64,000 bases of DNA, taken from Azospirillum oryzae (GTDB lineage: Bacteria; Pseudomonadota; Alphaproteobacteria; Azospirillales; Azospirillaceae). Within the stretch, counting starts at the first letter, position 1; the number at the start of each line of letters is the position of its first letter. A program made the translations under genes and the position numbers. The stretch is taken from contig NZ_VTTM01000001.1 in assembly GCF_008364795.1 (NCBI RefSeq), positions 1,054,001 through 1,118,000 on the forward strand, given 5' to 3'. The notes below the pieces were generated by a model. That model had not been told where the DNA came from, ran no database searches, and worked only from the letters and a program-made list of their open reading frames with translations. Shown piece after piece: positions 18,761 through 30,637 of the stretch.

Positions 18761-19608
18761 CCCGACCCAAAAGCTCTCCGGGCATTCTGGCCCTGCTGCG
18801 CGAGGACGTCGCCTGCGTGTTCGACCGCGACCCGGCGGCGCGCAACGTCTTCGACGTGCTGACCTGCTATCCCGGCATCCACGCGCTGGTGATGCACCGC
18901 TTCGCCAATGCAGCCTGGCGGCGGAAACTGCGCTGGCCGGCGCGCTTCCTGTCCTATGTCGCCCGCGCGGTAACAAACATCGACATCCATCCCGGTGCCA
19001 GCATCGGCCGCCGATTCTTCATCGACCACGGCGCCGGCGTGGTGATCGGCGAGACGGCGGAGATCGGCGACGACGTGACGCTCTACCATGGGGTGACGCT
19101 GGGCGGCACCTCCTGGACCAAGGGCAAGCGGCACCCGACGCTGATGGACGGCGTGCTGGTCGGCGCCGGCGCCAAGATCCTGGGGCCGATCACCGTCGGC
19201 GCCAACGCGCGGGTCGGCGCCAATTCCGTGGTGACCAAGCCGGTGCCGGATGGCATGACCGTGGTCGGCATCCCCGGCCGGGTGGTACGGCCGGAAACGC
19301 AGCGGCAGCTTTCCGCCCGCAATCTTTCCGGGCATGGCATCGACCTGGAACATCATCTGATGCCGGACCCGGTCGGCAAGGCCATCGCCTGCCTGATCGA
19401 GCACATCAACCGCATCGAAGCGCGGCTGGATGCTCACACCGCAACCGTACCGTCACAGATTCCTGATAAGAACATCCGCCTGTCGGAAATTCGGCTGGGC
19501 GATCTGCATAGCGATGTCCGTCTGGACGGCGTCGCCTGCAGCGCCTGTGGCAACATCTGCGACCAGGAGGGCTGCGGCCCCTCCCCTTCCACCCAGCAGC
19601 ATGCGTGA
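18757..19608 (+). CDS. cysE: Serine O-acetyltransferase CysE, nif-linked, with cysteine-rich tail
   Basis: Makes O-acetylserine for cysteine synthesis and so feeds NifS; 283 residues. The left-handed beta-helix hexapeptide repeats ([42 protein letters not shown]) and the [14 protein letters not shown] region are typical. The C-terminus carries an extension of about 50 residues with C261, C264, C268 and C273 ([13 protein letters not shown]), spacing C-x2-C-x3-C-x4-C, which is not part of the core enzyme. It overlaps nifV by 4 bp and precedes nifW by 13 bp. Confidence 0.94.
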   Translation: MTRPKSSPGILALLREDVACVFDRDPAARNVFDVLTCYPGIHALVMHRFANAAWRRKLRWPARFLSYVARAVTNIDIHPGASIGRRFFIDHGAGVVIGETAEIGDDVTLYHGVTLGGTSWTKGKRHPTLMDGVLVGAGAKILGPITVGANARVGANSVVTKPVPDGMTVVGIPGRVVRPETQRQLSARNLSGHGIDLEHHLMPDPVGKAIACLIEHINRIEARLDAHTATVPSQIPDKNIRLSEIRLGDLHSDVRLDGVACSACGNICDQEGCGPSPSTQQHA

Positions 19609-19621
19609 GGAGCCTTCGACG

Positions 19622-19957
19622 ATGAGCGATTTCACCGACGACCTCGACGATCTGGAAACCGCGGAAGACTTCCTGCGCTTCTTCCACGTCACCTACGACC
19701 AGCGCGTGGTCAACGTGAACCGCCTGCACATCCTGCAGCGCTTCCACGATTACCTGTCGGCGGACAATGGGATGGAGGGGCTGGACGACGACGGCATGTC
19801 GTCGCGTTACCGCTTCCATCTGGAACGCGCCTATCAGGATTTCGTGGTGTCCAACGCCATCGCGGAGAAGACCTTCAAGGTCCACAAGGAGGAGGCGCGC
19901 AAGATGGCCGACCGCTTCGTCCCGCTGGACAGCCTGCTGGGATCGCCGGTCGGCTGA
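19622..19957 (+). CDS. nifW: Nitrogenase-stabilizing/protective protein NifW
   Basis: Small protein of 111 residues. It matches NifW by the segments FFHVTYDQRVVNVNRLHILQ, ERAYQDFVVSNAIAEKTFKV and FVPLDSLLG. NifW binds the MoFe protein and helps it mature or survive oxygen. GAGGAG precedes the ATG at 19622. It is the last gene of the NifA-driven operon, with a hairpin 25 bp after its stop. Confidence 0.95.
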   Translation: MSDFTDDLDDLETAEDFLRFFHVTYDQRVVNVNRLHILQRFHDYLSADNGMEGLDDDGMSSRYRFHLERAYQDFVVSNAIAEKTFKVHKEEARKMADRFVPLDSLLGSPVG

Positions 19958-19982
19958 ACCGCCGGCACATGACTTTGACGGA

Positions 19983-20007
19983 GGGGGCGTCTTGCGGCGC
20001 CCCCTTT
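19983..20007 (+). terminator. Hairpin terminator after nifW
   Basis: GGGGGCG (19983-19989) pairs with CGCCCCC (19998-20004), followed by only three Ts. Position at the end of the nif operon supports a terminator; the short T-run lowers confidence. Confidence 0.55.
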
Positions 20008-20011
20008 GCCG

Positions 20012-20314
20012 TCAGTGGATCTTGCTCTCGTTCCGGCCGCCGTCGCGCCGATAGACATGGACGTGATAGGCCGCCATCGGGTTCTCGTCGATGTAGCGCA
20101 GCAGCTCCTGCTCCGTCCGCGGCGTGGCGTCGCGGATCAGCACCTGCCAGGCGGGCTCCATCGTCGCGCGCTGCGTCTCGTCATGCGGCAGCATGATGAA
20201 GCCGGCCCATTCCGGGTCGAAATCCGCGAGATAGCTCTTGGTGTAATGCTTCATCATCGCCGCGTCGTTGACGTTGACGCTTTCCATGTTTTCGAAACAG
20301 ACTCGCAGGTCCAT
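20012..20314 (-). CDS. Hypothetical 100-residue protein between nifW and fixX
   Basis: I do not recognise the family. The ATG at 20314 has GAGGAG upstream, a strong ribosome site. The product is soluble and acidic to neutral: MDLRVCFENMESVNVNDAAM, a middle ADFDPEWAGFIMLPHDE, then MAAYHVHVYRRDGG at the end. Spacing and composition look like one compact alpha/beta domain. It lies inside the nif-fix island, opposite in strand to nifW and the next gene. A nitrogen-fixation role is possible from position only. Confidence 0.75.
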   Translation of the reverse strand: MDLRVCFENMESVNVNDAAMMKHYTKSYLADFDPEWAGFIMLPHDETQRATMEPAWQVLIRDATPRTEQELLRYIDENPMAAYHVHVYRRDGGRNESKIH

Positions 20315-20586
20315 CGCCGGTCTCCTCATGGAAAAGGGAGCGGCCCCGCCGACCATCCGAAATGGACAGGCACGGGTCCGCAATGCTCGCTGGTGAAAAC
20401 AGCCCTTGGACAGAGATGGTGCGTCCCACAGGTAAAAAACAAGGGTGCGGCGACATCCTGCGACGCTTCCGCACCGTCACCCATGCATCCGGCGCAGGCT
20501 GCGCCATTGGTCATAATCCTGCGCTTTTTGGTTTGCCGATCACTCGGCTCCTGTAAAATCGCTGTGACAGCCTCTAAGCGATCACG

Positions 20587-20991
20587 ATGACAGATCTCAC
20601 GCCTGCCTCCGACGCTCCCCTGCGCATCCTCATCATTGAAGACGAGAGCCTCGCCGCGATGGCATTGGAGGAGATTCTCGGGATGCTGGGATTCGCCGTC
20701 GTCGGGATCGAGGACAATGCCGATGACGCGGTCGAGGCGGCCGAACGGCTGCGGCCGGACGTCGTGATGATGGACATCCGCCTGCTGGGGCCCCGCGACG
20801 GGATCGAGGCGGCGGCGGCGATCCGCGCGCGGACCGGCATCCGCTGCATCTTCACCTCCGCCTTCGGCGACCCCGAGACCCGCCACCGCGCCGCGGAGTG
20901 CCAGCCCTTCGGCTTCGTCCGCAAGCCTTACTTCCCGGCAGAACTGCAGCGGGCGCTGGGACAGGCGGCGGAAGTGTTGAGGGGACGCTGA
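20587..20991 (+). CDS. Single-domain response regulator (CheY-like)
   Basis: Receiver domain with no output domain, 134 residues. Seen: acidic pair IIEDES, phosphoacceptor Asp in DVVMMDIRLLG, a Thr/Ser in CIFTSAF and the conserved Lys in FVRKPYF. It should relay phosphate or act by protein contact. No kinase is adjacent; the nearest is the hybrid kinase at 24903-27983 beyond fixABCX. The ribosome site is weak. Its place between nifW and fixX is notable. Confidence 0.92.
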   Translation: MTDLTPASDAPLRILIIEDESLAAMALEEILGMLGFAVVGIEDNADDAVEAAERLRPDVVMMDIRLLGPRDGIEAAAAIRARTGIRCIFTSAFGDPETRHRAAECQPFGFVRKPYFPAELQRALGQAAEVLRGR

Positions 20992-21012
20992 CCTGCCCCC
21001 ACCAAACAAGTC

Positions 21013-21040
21013 GGCCCCCGCGCAAGATTGCGCGGAGGCC
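21013..21040. terminator. Possible bidirectional terminator between the response regulator and fixX
   Basis: GGCC then CCGCGCAA pair with TTGCGCGG then GGCC, 12 bp with one mismatch around two bases. It lies in the 84-bp gap of two converging genes. No T-run on either strand. Confidence 0.45.
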
Positions 21041-21075
21041 ATCGAGTTCCGGGGGAAGACACCGAACAGACCAGA

Positions 21076-21369
21076 TCAGCCGAACTTGTAGCTGATGCCG
21101 TAGCCGCCGCGCGGATAGTCCCAGGCGATGTTGCCCTTGTCCTGGCAGACGACGCGGCAGGTGCCGCATTCCAGGCAGCCGTCGGTCACCAGCGTCACGC
21201 CGCCCGTCTCGTTCTTGCTGTAGCAGGCGGCCGGACAGCAGAAGGTGCAGGCTTGGCGTTCGCAGCTCTGGCAGGCCTCCGCGCTCTTGATCTGGATGTG
21301 CGGCCGGCTTTCATCGACGATGTAGCGGTTCTGATAAAGCTTCTCTTCGACCTTGACCATGATGCTCAT
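21076..21369 (-). CDS. fixX: Ferredoxin-like protein FixX
   Basis: Small iron-sulfur protein of 97 residues that accepts or passes electrons in the FixABCX complex. Ten cysteines: C33, C36, C41, C44, C45 and C49 in CQSCERQACTFCCPAAC, and C65, C68, C71 and C75 in CLECGTCRVVC. The start ATG overlaps the fixC stop by 4 bp (ATGA). It is the last gene of fixABCX. Confidence 0.96.
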   Translation of the reverse strand: MSIMVKVEEKLYQNRYIVDESRPHIQIKSAEACQSCERQACTFCCPAACYSKNETGGVTLVTDGCLECGTCRVVCQDKGNIAWDYPRGGYGISYKFG

Positions 21370-22667
21370 CGCACGGCCCTCACCAGCTTGATTGCGTCAC
21401 CGACCAGTCCCATCACCGAGCGGCGCTTGATGAAGGACTTCATGATCTGCTTTTCCTTCGACTTCTTGTCGATGCTGTCCACGGTGAACCAATTGTGTGC
21501 CGCCGCGGTGATTTCGTCGGGATAGGCGCCGAAGAACTGCTTGTTGCCGTGCATGATGCCGGGCAGCTCACGATATTTCTTCAGGTCCTTCATGATGAAG
21601 CTGTCATCCAGCTTCTTCTTGTAGGCGGCCAGGTTCGACGCGCTATAGCCCTTGCCGGCGGCCTTCAGCTCGATCACCGTCTCCGCCGCCATCCGGCCGG
21701 ACGCCATGGCGAGGTTGGAGCCCTCGCGGTGGGCGGCGTTGTTGAAGTGGGCGGCATCGCCGACCACCATCCAGCCATCGCCATAGAGCTGCGGAACCGC
21801 CTTGTAGCCGCCTTCCGGGATCATGTGGGCGGCATATTCCTTCATCTCCGCCCCTTCGATCAGCGGCTTGATGACGGGATGGTTCTTCAAATCCTCCAGC
21901 ATCTTGTAGGGCGGGCAGTCGCCGTTCTTGAAGTCGGAGATCAGGCAGCCGATGCCGATCGTCAGCGATTCCTTGTTTGTGTAGAGGAAGGCGGTGCCGA
22001 CCATCCCCTTGGTCACCTTGCCCATGATCTCGATGACGACGCCTTCGTCCTCCTTGATGCCGAAGCGCTGCTGGATCAGCTCCGGATCGATGAAGAGGAT
22101 TTCCTTCACCGCCAGCGCCACGTTCTCCGGCGCCGCCTCCACCTGAAGACCGGAGCGCTTGGCCAGCAGGGCGTTGACGCCGTCGGCCATGATGACGACG
22201 TCGGCGTGGATTTCCCCGCCCTCGCGGTCGGTGCGCACGCCAATCACCTTGCCCGACGGGTCGCGGATCAGCTCCGTCACCGTGGTCTCGCAGATCTGCA
22301 GGCCGCCGACCTTGCGGATCTGCTCGCCCCACCATTTGTCGATGTTGGCGCGGATAATGGTGTAGCGGTTCGGCTTATCGCTGTTGAAGGCTTCCGAGCG
22401 GTAGTTGGTGCCGACATAGCTGTCGTCGCCCAGCAGCCAGACGCGCTGTTCGATGATGTGGCGCTCGGTCGGGCAATCGTCCCGGAAATCCGGGATGATC
22501 TTTTCCAGCTCATGCGAATACATGATGCCGCCCTGGACATTCTTGGCGCCGGGATATTCGCCGCGCTCCAGCTGCAGGACCTTCAGTCCCTGCTTGGCCA
22601 GCGTGTAGGTCGCGGCGTTGCCGGACGGGCCGGCACCGATGACGATGGCGTCGAACTTTTCGACCAT
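21366..22667 (-). CDS. fixC: Electron-transfer flavoprotein-quinone oxidoreductase FixC
   Basis: FAD protein of 433 residues, homologous to ETF:quinone oxidoreductase. The N-terminal dinucleotide fold is DAIVIGAGPSGNAATYTLA, with a later FAD motif GWMVVGDAAHFNNAAHREG. In the FixABCX complex it passes electrons to quinone while FixX/ferredoxin receives low-potential electrons by bifurcation, supplying nitrogenase. It is 28 bp after fixB and overlaps fixX. Confidence 0.96.
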   Translation of the reverse strand: MVEKFDAIVIGAGPSGNAATYTLAKQGLKVLQLERGEYPGAKNVQGGIMYSHELEKIIPDFRDDCPTERHIIEQRVWLLGDDSYVGTNYRSEAFNSDKPNRYTIIRANIDKWWGEQIRKVGGLQICETTVTELIRDPSGKVIGVRTDREGGEIHADVVIMADGVNALLAKRSGLQVEAAPENVALAVKEILFIDPELIQQRFGIKEDEGVVIEIMGKVTKGMVGTAFLYTNKESLTIGIGCLISDFKNGDCPPYKMLEDLKNHPVIKPLIEGAEMKEYAAHMIPEGGYKAVPQLYGDGWMVVGDAAHFNNAAHREGSNLAMASGRMAAETVIELKAAGKGYSASNLAAYKKKLDDSFIMKDLKKYRELPGIMHGNKQFFGAYPDEITAAAHNWFTVDSIDKKSKEKQIMKSFIKRRSVMGLVGDAIKLVRAVR

Positions 22668-22695
22668 GTCGACAGGCTCCTTTCTCGTCCGGCGG

Positions 22696-23775
22696 TCAGC
22701 CGGCCATGCGGTTGACGGACAGGCGGCGGCCGAAGGCGTCGGTCAGCGCCGGCAGGATCTTCAGCGCGTCGCCGACCAGCCCGAGATGGGCGAAGTCGAA
22801 GATCGTCGCGTTCGGATCGGTGTTGATCGCCAGGATCAGGTCGGACTTCTCCATGCCGACCCGATGCTGGATGGCGCCGGAGATTCCGGCGGCGATGTAG
22901 AGCTTCGGCCGCACCGTCTTGCCGGTCTGACCGACCTGACGGTCGTTGGTGGCCCAGCCGGCCTGGACCAGCGGGCGGGTCACCCCTACCTCGGCGCCCA
23001 GGACCCGGGCGAGGTCGAAGACCAGCTTCATGTTCTCGACCTTGCCCAGCCCCTTGCCGGCCGACACGATGATGTCGGCGAAGGCCAGCTGCGCCTCGTT
23101 CTGCTCGCGGTCGGCGATGAAGTTCAGGACCTTGGTGACGATGTCCTCTTCCCGCAGATCCGGCTGGATTTCGACAACGCGGCCGGTGCGAGCGTCGTCG
23201 CGCTCCGGCATCGCCATAACGCGCGGGCGCACCGTCGCCATCTGCGGCCGGTAGGCCAGCGTCTGGATGGTGCAGAGCAGCGTGCCGCCGAAGGTCGGCC
23301 GGGTGGCGGCCAGCGAGCGGTTGTCGGCGTAGATGTCCAATTCGGTGCAGTCGGCGGTCAGCCCGGTCGCCAGCGTGGTGGCGATGGCGCCGGCCAGATC
23401 GCGGCCCAGCGTGGTGGCGCCCAGCAGCACGATCTCCGGCTTATGGGTGTTCACCACCTCGGTCATGACGCGGCAATAGGGGTCGGTGCGGTAGTCGGCC
23501 AGCGCCGGGTCCGTGACCTTGTAGACGATGTCGGCGCCATAGCTGATGGCGTCGCCGCAGATGCGGTTCAGGTCGGGGCTTTCGGCACCCAGGACCACGG
23601 CACCCACCTCCACCCCCAGCTTGTCGGCCAGCTTGCGGGCTTCGCCCAGCAGTTCCAGCGACACGGAGTGGACGATGCCGCGCTCCTGCTCCACGATCAC
23701 CCAGACGTTCTTGTAAACCTTCAGGTGTTCGGGAAGCTGGAACTTGCGGCCCTGGGGCTTGCTCGGTTCGCTCAT
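22696..23775 (-). CDS. fixB: Electron-transfer flavoprotein alpha subunit FixB
   Basis: ETF alpha-type subunit of 359 residues that holds FAD. The C-terminal signature runs [20 protein letters not shown] then [18 protein letters not shown], and [17 protein letters not shown] closes the FAD site. Together with FixA it forms the flavin dimer that bifurcates electrons from NADH. It starts at an ATG at 23775, 25 bp after the fixA stop. Confidence 0.96.
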   Translation of the reverse strand: MSEPSKPQGRKFQLPEHLKVYKNVWVIVEQERGIVHSVSLELLGEARKLADKLGVEVGAVVLGAESPDLNRICGDAISYGADIVYKVTDPALADYRTDPYCRVMTEVVNTHKPEIVLLGATTLGRDLAGAIATTLATGLTADCTELDIYADNRSLAATRPTFGGTLLCTIQTLAYRPQMATVRPRVMAMPERDDARTGRVVEIQPDLREEDIVTKVLNFIADREQNEAQLAFADIIVSAGKGLGKVENMKLVFDLARVLGAEVGVTRPLVQAGWATNDRQVGQTGKTVRPKLYIAAGISGAIQHRVGMEKSDLILAINTDPNATIFDFAHLGLVGDALKILPALTDAFGRRLSVNRMAG

Positions 23776-23800
23776 CGTCGGGTCTCCCGCGGATGGATCG

Positions 23801-24652
23801 TCAAAGCCCGGCCGCGGCGCGGGCGAGCAGATCGTCGGCCAGCTTGGGCTGGGCGGCGAAGATGGCGTCGATGGCGGCGGCGGCCATCGCGTCGGGGGTG
23901 TCGGATGCGGCCTCGATCATCTTGGCCTTCTCCGCCCGCGGCTTCGGCACGAACACCTTCGACACCACCGTCGGCGAGCCCTTCAGCCCAACGCGGCCTT
24001 CCTCGGCACCGGTGAAGTCGCGGCTCCAGGTCTTCAGCTCGTAGCGGGCGGCGCGGAACAGGTCGTCCATCTTGCCGAAGCGGATGGTGTTGGTGCCTTC
24101 CAGCATGGTGATCATGCAGGGCAGCTTGGTCTTCAGCACCTGCACGCCGCCTTCGGAACGGCGCTGCACCACGATCTCCTTGGACGCGGTGTTCAGGTCC
24201 TCGATCTTGGTGATATAGGTCAGCTGCTCGAAGCCCAGGCGGGTGGCGATGCCGGGGCCGACCTGGGCGGTGTCGCCGTCGACCGTCTGCTTGCCGCAGA
24301 AGACGATGTCGACCGGATCCTCCTCCGCCAGCTTCTGGATGGCCGAGGTCAGGGCGTAGGAGGTCGCCAGCGTGTCGGAGCCGGCAAACTTGCGGTCGGT
24401 CAGCAGCACCGCGTCGTCGGCCCCCAGCGACAGCGCCTTGCGCAGCGAGGTCTCCGCCATCGGCGGCCCCATGGTCAGCACGGTGACGCGGGCGCCCACC
24501 TTGTCCTTCAGCCGCAGCGCCTCTTCCAGCGAGAACAGGTCGAAAGGGTTGATGATGGCGGGCACGCCCTGCCGCATGATGGTGTTGGTGACGGGATGGA
24601 TGCGGATCTGGGCGCTGTCGGGCACCTGTTTGATACAGACGACGATGTGCAT
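23801..24652 (-). CDS. fixA: Electron-transfer flavoprotein beta subunit FixA
   Basis: ETF beta-type subunit of 283 residues and first gene of fix[24 protein letters not shown] opens the protein, and [20 protein letters not shown] is the family signature for nucleotide binding. The ATG at 24652 has AAGGAG 7 bases upstream; a longer reading through the promoter is not coding. A sigma-54 promoter lies 82 bp upstream and a NifA UAS about 70 bp beyond it. Confidence 0.96.
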   Translation of the reverse strand: MHIVVCIKQVPDSAQIRIHPVTNTIMRQGVPAIINPFDLFSLEEALRLKDKVGARVTVLTMGPPMAETSLRKALSLGADDAVLLTDRKFAGSDTLATSYALTSAIQKLAEEDPVDIVFCGKQTVDGDTAQVGPGIATRLGFEQLTYITKIEDLNTASKEIVVQRRSEGGVQVLKTKLPCMITMLEGTNTIRFGKMDDLFRAARYELKTWSRDFTGAEEGRVGLKGSPTVVSKVFVPKPRAEKAKMIEAASDTPDAMAAAAIDAIFAAQPKLADDLLARAAAGL

Positions 24653-24733
24653 CCCGTTCTCCTTGGCTTCCGCTCTCGCTGTGACGCGCATGTGGGTTTG
24701 GGGCCGGCACCGGGCCGGGATACACCCAGAACA

Positions 24734-24748
24734 GCAAGCGGCGTGCCA
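24734..24748 (-). promoter_or_regulatory. Sigma-54 promoter of fixABCX
   Basis: On the minus strand TGGCACGCCGCTTGC is an exact RpoN -24/-12 match, 82 bp before fixA. Confidence 0.95.
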
Positions 24749-24808
24749 GCCGGCGGATGTCGGCCAAGTCACGGGAAATACTGGACTTTTCTGAAGAGTG
24801 GGATGCGT

Positions 24809-24840
24809 CGTCTCCTTGTCGCAAAGGCGACAAGGAGACG
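24809..24840. promoter_or_regulatory. NifA UAS inside a perfect 32-bp palindrome
   Basis: Arms CGTCTCCTTGTCGC (24809-24822) and GCGACAAGGAGACG (24827-24840) are perfect complements around AAAG. The inner 16 bases (24817-24832) are TGT-N10-ACA and identical to the UAS before nifU. Centre to -24 distance is about 76 bp. It also lies 63 bp after the stop of the upstream kinase gene on the same strand, so the hairpin could block read-through as well; there is no T-run. Confidence 0.88.
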
Positions 24841-24902
24841 CTCATGTCGGTTTCGCTACAGCTTCTGCTACAGCCTCGACCACAGCCCCTGCGGATGCAG
24901 GA

Positions 24903-27983
<3,081 letters not shown>

Positions 27984-28172
27984 CACGGTCCCCCGGCGAA
28001 ACAACCACGCATTTTCCACCCCGGCGCGCGGGCGACCTTACCATATGTCGGGGAATGGCCGCCAGTTCGGCCCCCGGCAGGCACCATCAGGTGATGCCTA
28101 CAGGTGGAAAGGGTGGATTTGCCGGGCGGCAGCCGCCATGGTGGCGCCGTTTTCCATCGCGCATGTGCCGTC

Positions 28173-29018
28173 ATGAACCTGCTTGCCTGCATCCACGACA
28201 AGGCCCCGCTGATCGAGGCGCGGGATCCCGACCTGGGCGACCTGTTCCCGCCGGGCTTCCTCGACCTGTACGAGGTGCACAGCTACCGCAATGCGGCGCG
28301 CATCCTGGCCCATGCCTGCACGGCAGAGTTCCGCGAGATCACCGAACGGCTGATGGAGTTCCGCATCCGCACCGAGGACATCGTGGCGTCGGGCGGCAAC
28401 AAGTCGCAGATCGCCAAGACGATGGAGCGGATGCTGAACCCGTTGGGCTGGAACGAGACGCGCATCCGCGGCGACCTGTTCATCACCAAGATGATCGTGA
28501 CGCACGAGGAGAAACGCCGCGTCGCCGGCAAGAACCGCGGCCAGACGGTGACCGAACAGCGCCAGCGCGAGGAGCTGTACAAGGTCAACGGCTTCATCGA
28601 CGGGCACAAGATCGACTTCGTGAAGGAGCGCGTGTCCTTCGACCTGGAATGGAACAGCAAGGACCAGACCTTCGACCGCGACCTCTACGCCGCCCGAACC
28701 TTCTATGAATGCGGCATCATCAATGCCGGCGTGCTGCTGACCCGCAGCGCCGAACTGATCCCGCTGTTCACCGAGGTGGCGCGGCGGGTGGAGATGAAGA
28801 ACTTCCAGAACAAATACGGCGCCAGCACCACCTGGATGAAGAAACTGCTCTACCGCCTGGACGCCGGCCGCGGCGGCGGCTGCCCGGTGCTGGCGCTCGG
28901 CATCCGCCCGGCGGTGGTGTCCGATTTCGAGGACTGGAAGGACAGTCACCCGGTCGTCCGCCAGACGGCCACCTTCGACGTCGACACCGGGGCGGAGGAT
29001 GAGGACGATTTGTGGTGA
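28173..29018 (+). CDS. BglII/BstYI-family restriction endonuclease-like protein, solitary
   Basis: Soluble 281-residue protein. The segment IDFVKERVSFDLEWNSKDQ followed by a helix and GIINAGVLLTR matches the BglII/BstYI PD-(D/E)xK core. D148 lines up with BglII D84, and D157/E159 line up with E93/Q95. The active site thus reads D-x8-D-L-E, a variant but plausible metal site. No DNA methyltransferase lies in the window, so it is not a normal restriction-modification pair here. No ribosome site is obvious before the ATG at 28173. Family call from memory of the motif; cleavage activity is inferred. Confidence 0.8.
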   Translation: MNLLACIHDKAPLIEARDPDLGDLFPPGFLDLYEVHSYRNAARILAHACTAEFREITERLMEFRIRTEDIVASGGNKSQIAKTMERMLNPLGWNETRIRGDLFITKMIVTHEEKRRVAGKNRGQTVTEQRQREELYKVNGFIDGHKIDFVKERVSFDLEWNSKDQTFDRDLYAARTFYECGIINAGVLLTRSAELIPLFTEVARRVEMKNFQNKYGASTTWMKKLLYRLDAGRGGGCPVLALGIRPAVVSDFEDWKDSHPVVRQTATFDVDTGAEDEDDLW

Positions 29019-29042
29019 GGGCGCTGCGGCTGCCCCCACCCT

Positions 29043-29705
29043 TCAGGCGAACTTCCGGTCGGTCAACAGCAGGCGCACCGCGAAGCCGAGGAACAGCACG
29101 CCGGCGATGCCGTCCATCACCGTCCGCACCCGCGGGCTGGACAGCACCCGCCGCGCGGCCCCGGCGCTGAGTGCGGCGATGCCGACCAGATAGGCGCCGC
29201 CCAGCACCGAGATGATGTTGCCGAGGATGAAGGTCTGCAGCGCCACATGGCCCAAGTGCGGGGCGATGAACTGCGGCACGAAGGCCAGTTGGAACAGGAT
29301 GATCTTCGGGTTCAGCAGGTTGGTCAGCAACGCCTGGACGAAGACGCGGGCCGCAGGCGCCGGGGCCGGAGCCTCGACCACGACCGCGGGCTCGGCGGCG
29401 CGGCTGGTCCAGACGCTCCACAGCGACCGCAAACCGATCCAGGCCAGATAGGCACCGCCGGCATAGCGCAGCAGATCGAACAGCGATGCCGACGCCGCGA
29501 TGAGGGCGGAGATCCCGGCGGCGGCCAGCAGCGAATGGACGGTGTTGCCGACGCAGATGCCCACCGTCGCCACCACCCCGGCCTGCCGGCCGTCGGCGAT
29601 GCTGCGGGTCAGCACCAGAAGCGAGTCCGGTCCCGGCGCCAGAACCAGGACGCAGACGGCGACCACATAGAGTTGCAGCAGATGGAGGTCGAGCGGCAGG
29701 GCCAT
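29043..29705 (-). CDS. LysE family amino-acid exporter
   Basis: Inner-membrane exporter of 220 residues with about six helices. The LysE/RhtB signature is at the N-terminus (VLVLAPGPDSLLVLTRSIADGRQAG shortened here to APGPDSLLVLTRS), with LLTNLLNPKIILFQLAFVPQF in the middle. A Pro/Ala-rich loop about 115-125 separates the halves. The start is the ATG at 29705, 35 bp after the lpxL stop, so it may be read from the lipid A transcript. The substrate cannot be told. Confidence 0.92.
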   Translation of the reverse strand: MALPLDLHLLQLYVVAVCVLVLAPGPDSLLVLTRSIADGRQAGVVATVGICVGNTVHSLLAAAGISALIAASASLFDLLRYAGGAYLAWIGLRSLWSVWTSRAAEPAVVVEAPAPAPAARVFVQALLTNLLNPKIILFQLAFVPQFIAPHLGHVALQTFILGNIISVLGGAYLVGIAALSAGAARRVLSSPRVRTVMDGIAGVLFLGFAVRLLLTDRKFA

Positions 29706-29740
29706 CGCGGGCGAACCTTGAAGGACGGTGGAGCGGGCGT

Positions 29741-30637
29741 TCAATCCGGCCAGCGGCGGTGGATCCACAGCCATTGCGCCGGCTTGTCGCGGATCCAATC
29801 CTCCAACAGACGGTTCAGCCGTTCCATCACAATTCGCGCATCCGCATTGCGATCGCCGCTGGTCGGGTATTCCTCCGGCGGCAGGACGGTGACGCGGAAA
29901 TGCGCGCCCTCCAGCCGTTCCGTCCGTGCCGGGCACAGCGGCAACTGCATCTTCATGCCGAGGACGGCGGCGGCCGGCGCGGTCATGGCGTCGCGGCCGA
30001 AGAAGGGGACGGGAATGCCGTCGTTCATCTTCTGGTCGATCAGCATGCCGACATGGCCGCCCTTGGTCAGGTGACGCAGCAGGATCCTGGCACCGTCCGG
30101 CCCCTTGGGGATCTGCATGCCGGTCGCCGCCCCGCGCAACTTCACCAGCAGGTCGCCGACGATCGGGTTGTTGGGCGCACGATAGACCACGCCCACCTCC
30201 AGCCCGAGCAACCGGGCAACGACCGACTGCACCTCCCAGTTCGCCAGATGGCCGGAGACCAGGATGCCGGCCTTGCCGTCCTCGCGCAGTGCGTCGACAT
30301 GCTCGATCCCGACCAGTTCCACCCGCTCGCGGCCGATCTGTTCCAGATGCGGGTATTCGGCGATGGTGCGGCCCAGATTGTCCCACATGCCGCGCAGGAT
30401 CGCGTCGATCTCCGCCCTGCCCTTCTCCGGGAAGGCCCGCGTCAGGTTGCGCCGCGCGCGGGCGCTGTTGGGCAGCCACGGGCCCGCCGTCCGTCCGATC
30501 CAGCCGCCGAGCGCCGACGCGCGGTCCAGCGACAGCGCGCGGAACAGCCCGCAGACGCCGTAGACCAGCACCGCCTCCAGCGGATAGCCGATGCGGCGCG
30601 TCAGCCATCGCTGCAACGGGCTACGCGGCTTGGCCAT
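29741..30637 (-). CDS. lpxL: Lipid A biosynthesis lauroyl acyltransferase (LpxL/HtrB family)
   Basis: Late acyltransferase that adds a secondary acyl chain to Kdo-lipid A; 298 residues. The catalytic H-x4-E is HLANWE in ILVSGHLANWEV, followed by YRAPNNPIV and GMLIDQKMNDGIPVPFFGR. A hydrophobic N-terminus anchors it to the inner membrane. Its start overlaps the lpxK stop by 17 bp, in the order waaA-lpxK-lpxL. Confidence 0.93.
   Translation of the reverse strand: MAKPRSPLQRWLTRRIGYPLEAVLVYGVCGLFRALSLDRASALGGWIGRTAGPWLPNSARARRNLTRAFPEKGRAEIDAILRGMWDNLGRTIAEYPHLEQIGRERVELVGIEHVDALREDGKAGILVSGHLANWEVQSVVARLLGLEVGVVYRAPNNPIVGDLLVKLRGAATGMQIPKGPDGARILLRHLTKGGHVGMLIDQKMNDGIPVPFFGRDAMTAPAAAVLGMKMQLPLCPARTERLEGAHFRVTVLPPEEYPTSGDRNADARIVMERLNRLLEDWIRDKPAQWLWIHRRWPD

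Noticed and set aside
20368-20382. Possible sigma-54 promoter before the orphan receiver gene
   Set aside because: GG and GC elements are 11 instead of 12 bases apart and the flanking bases do not fit.
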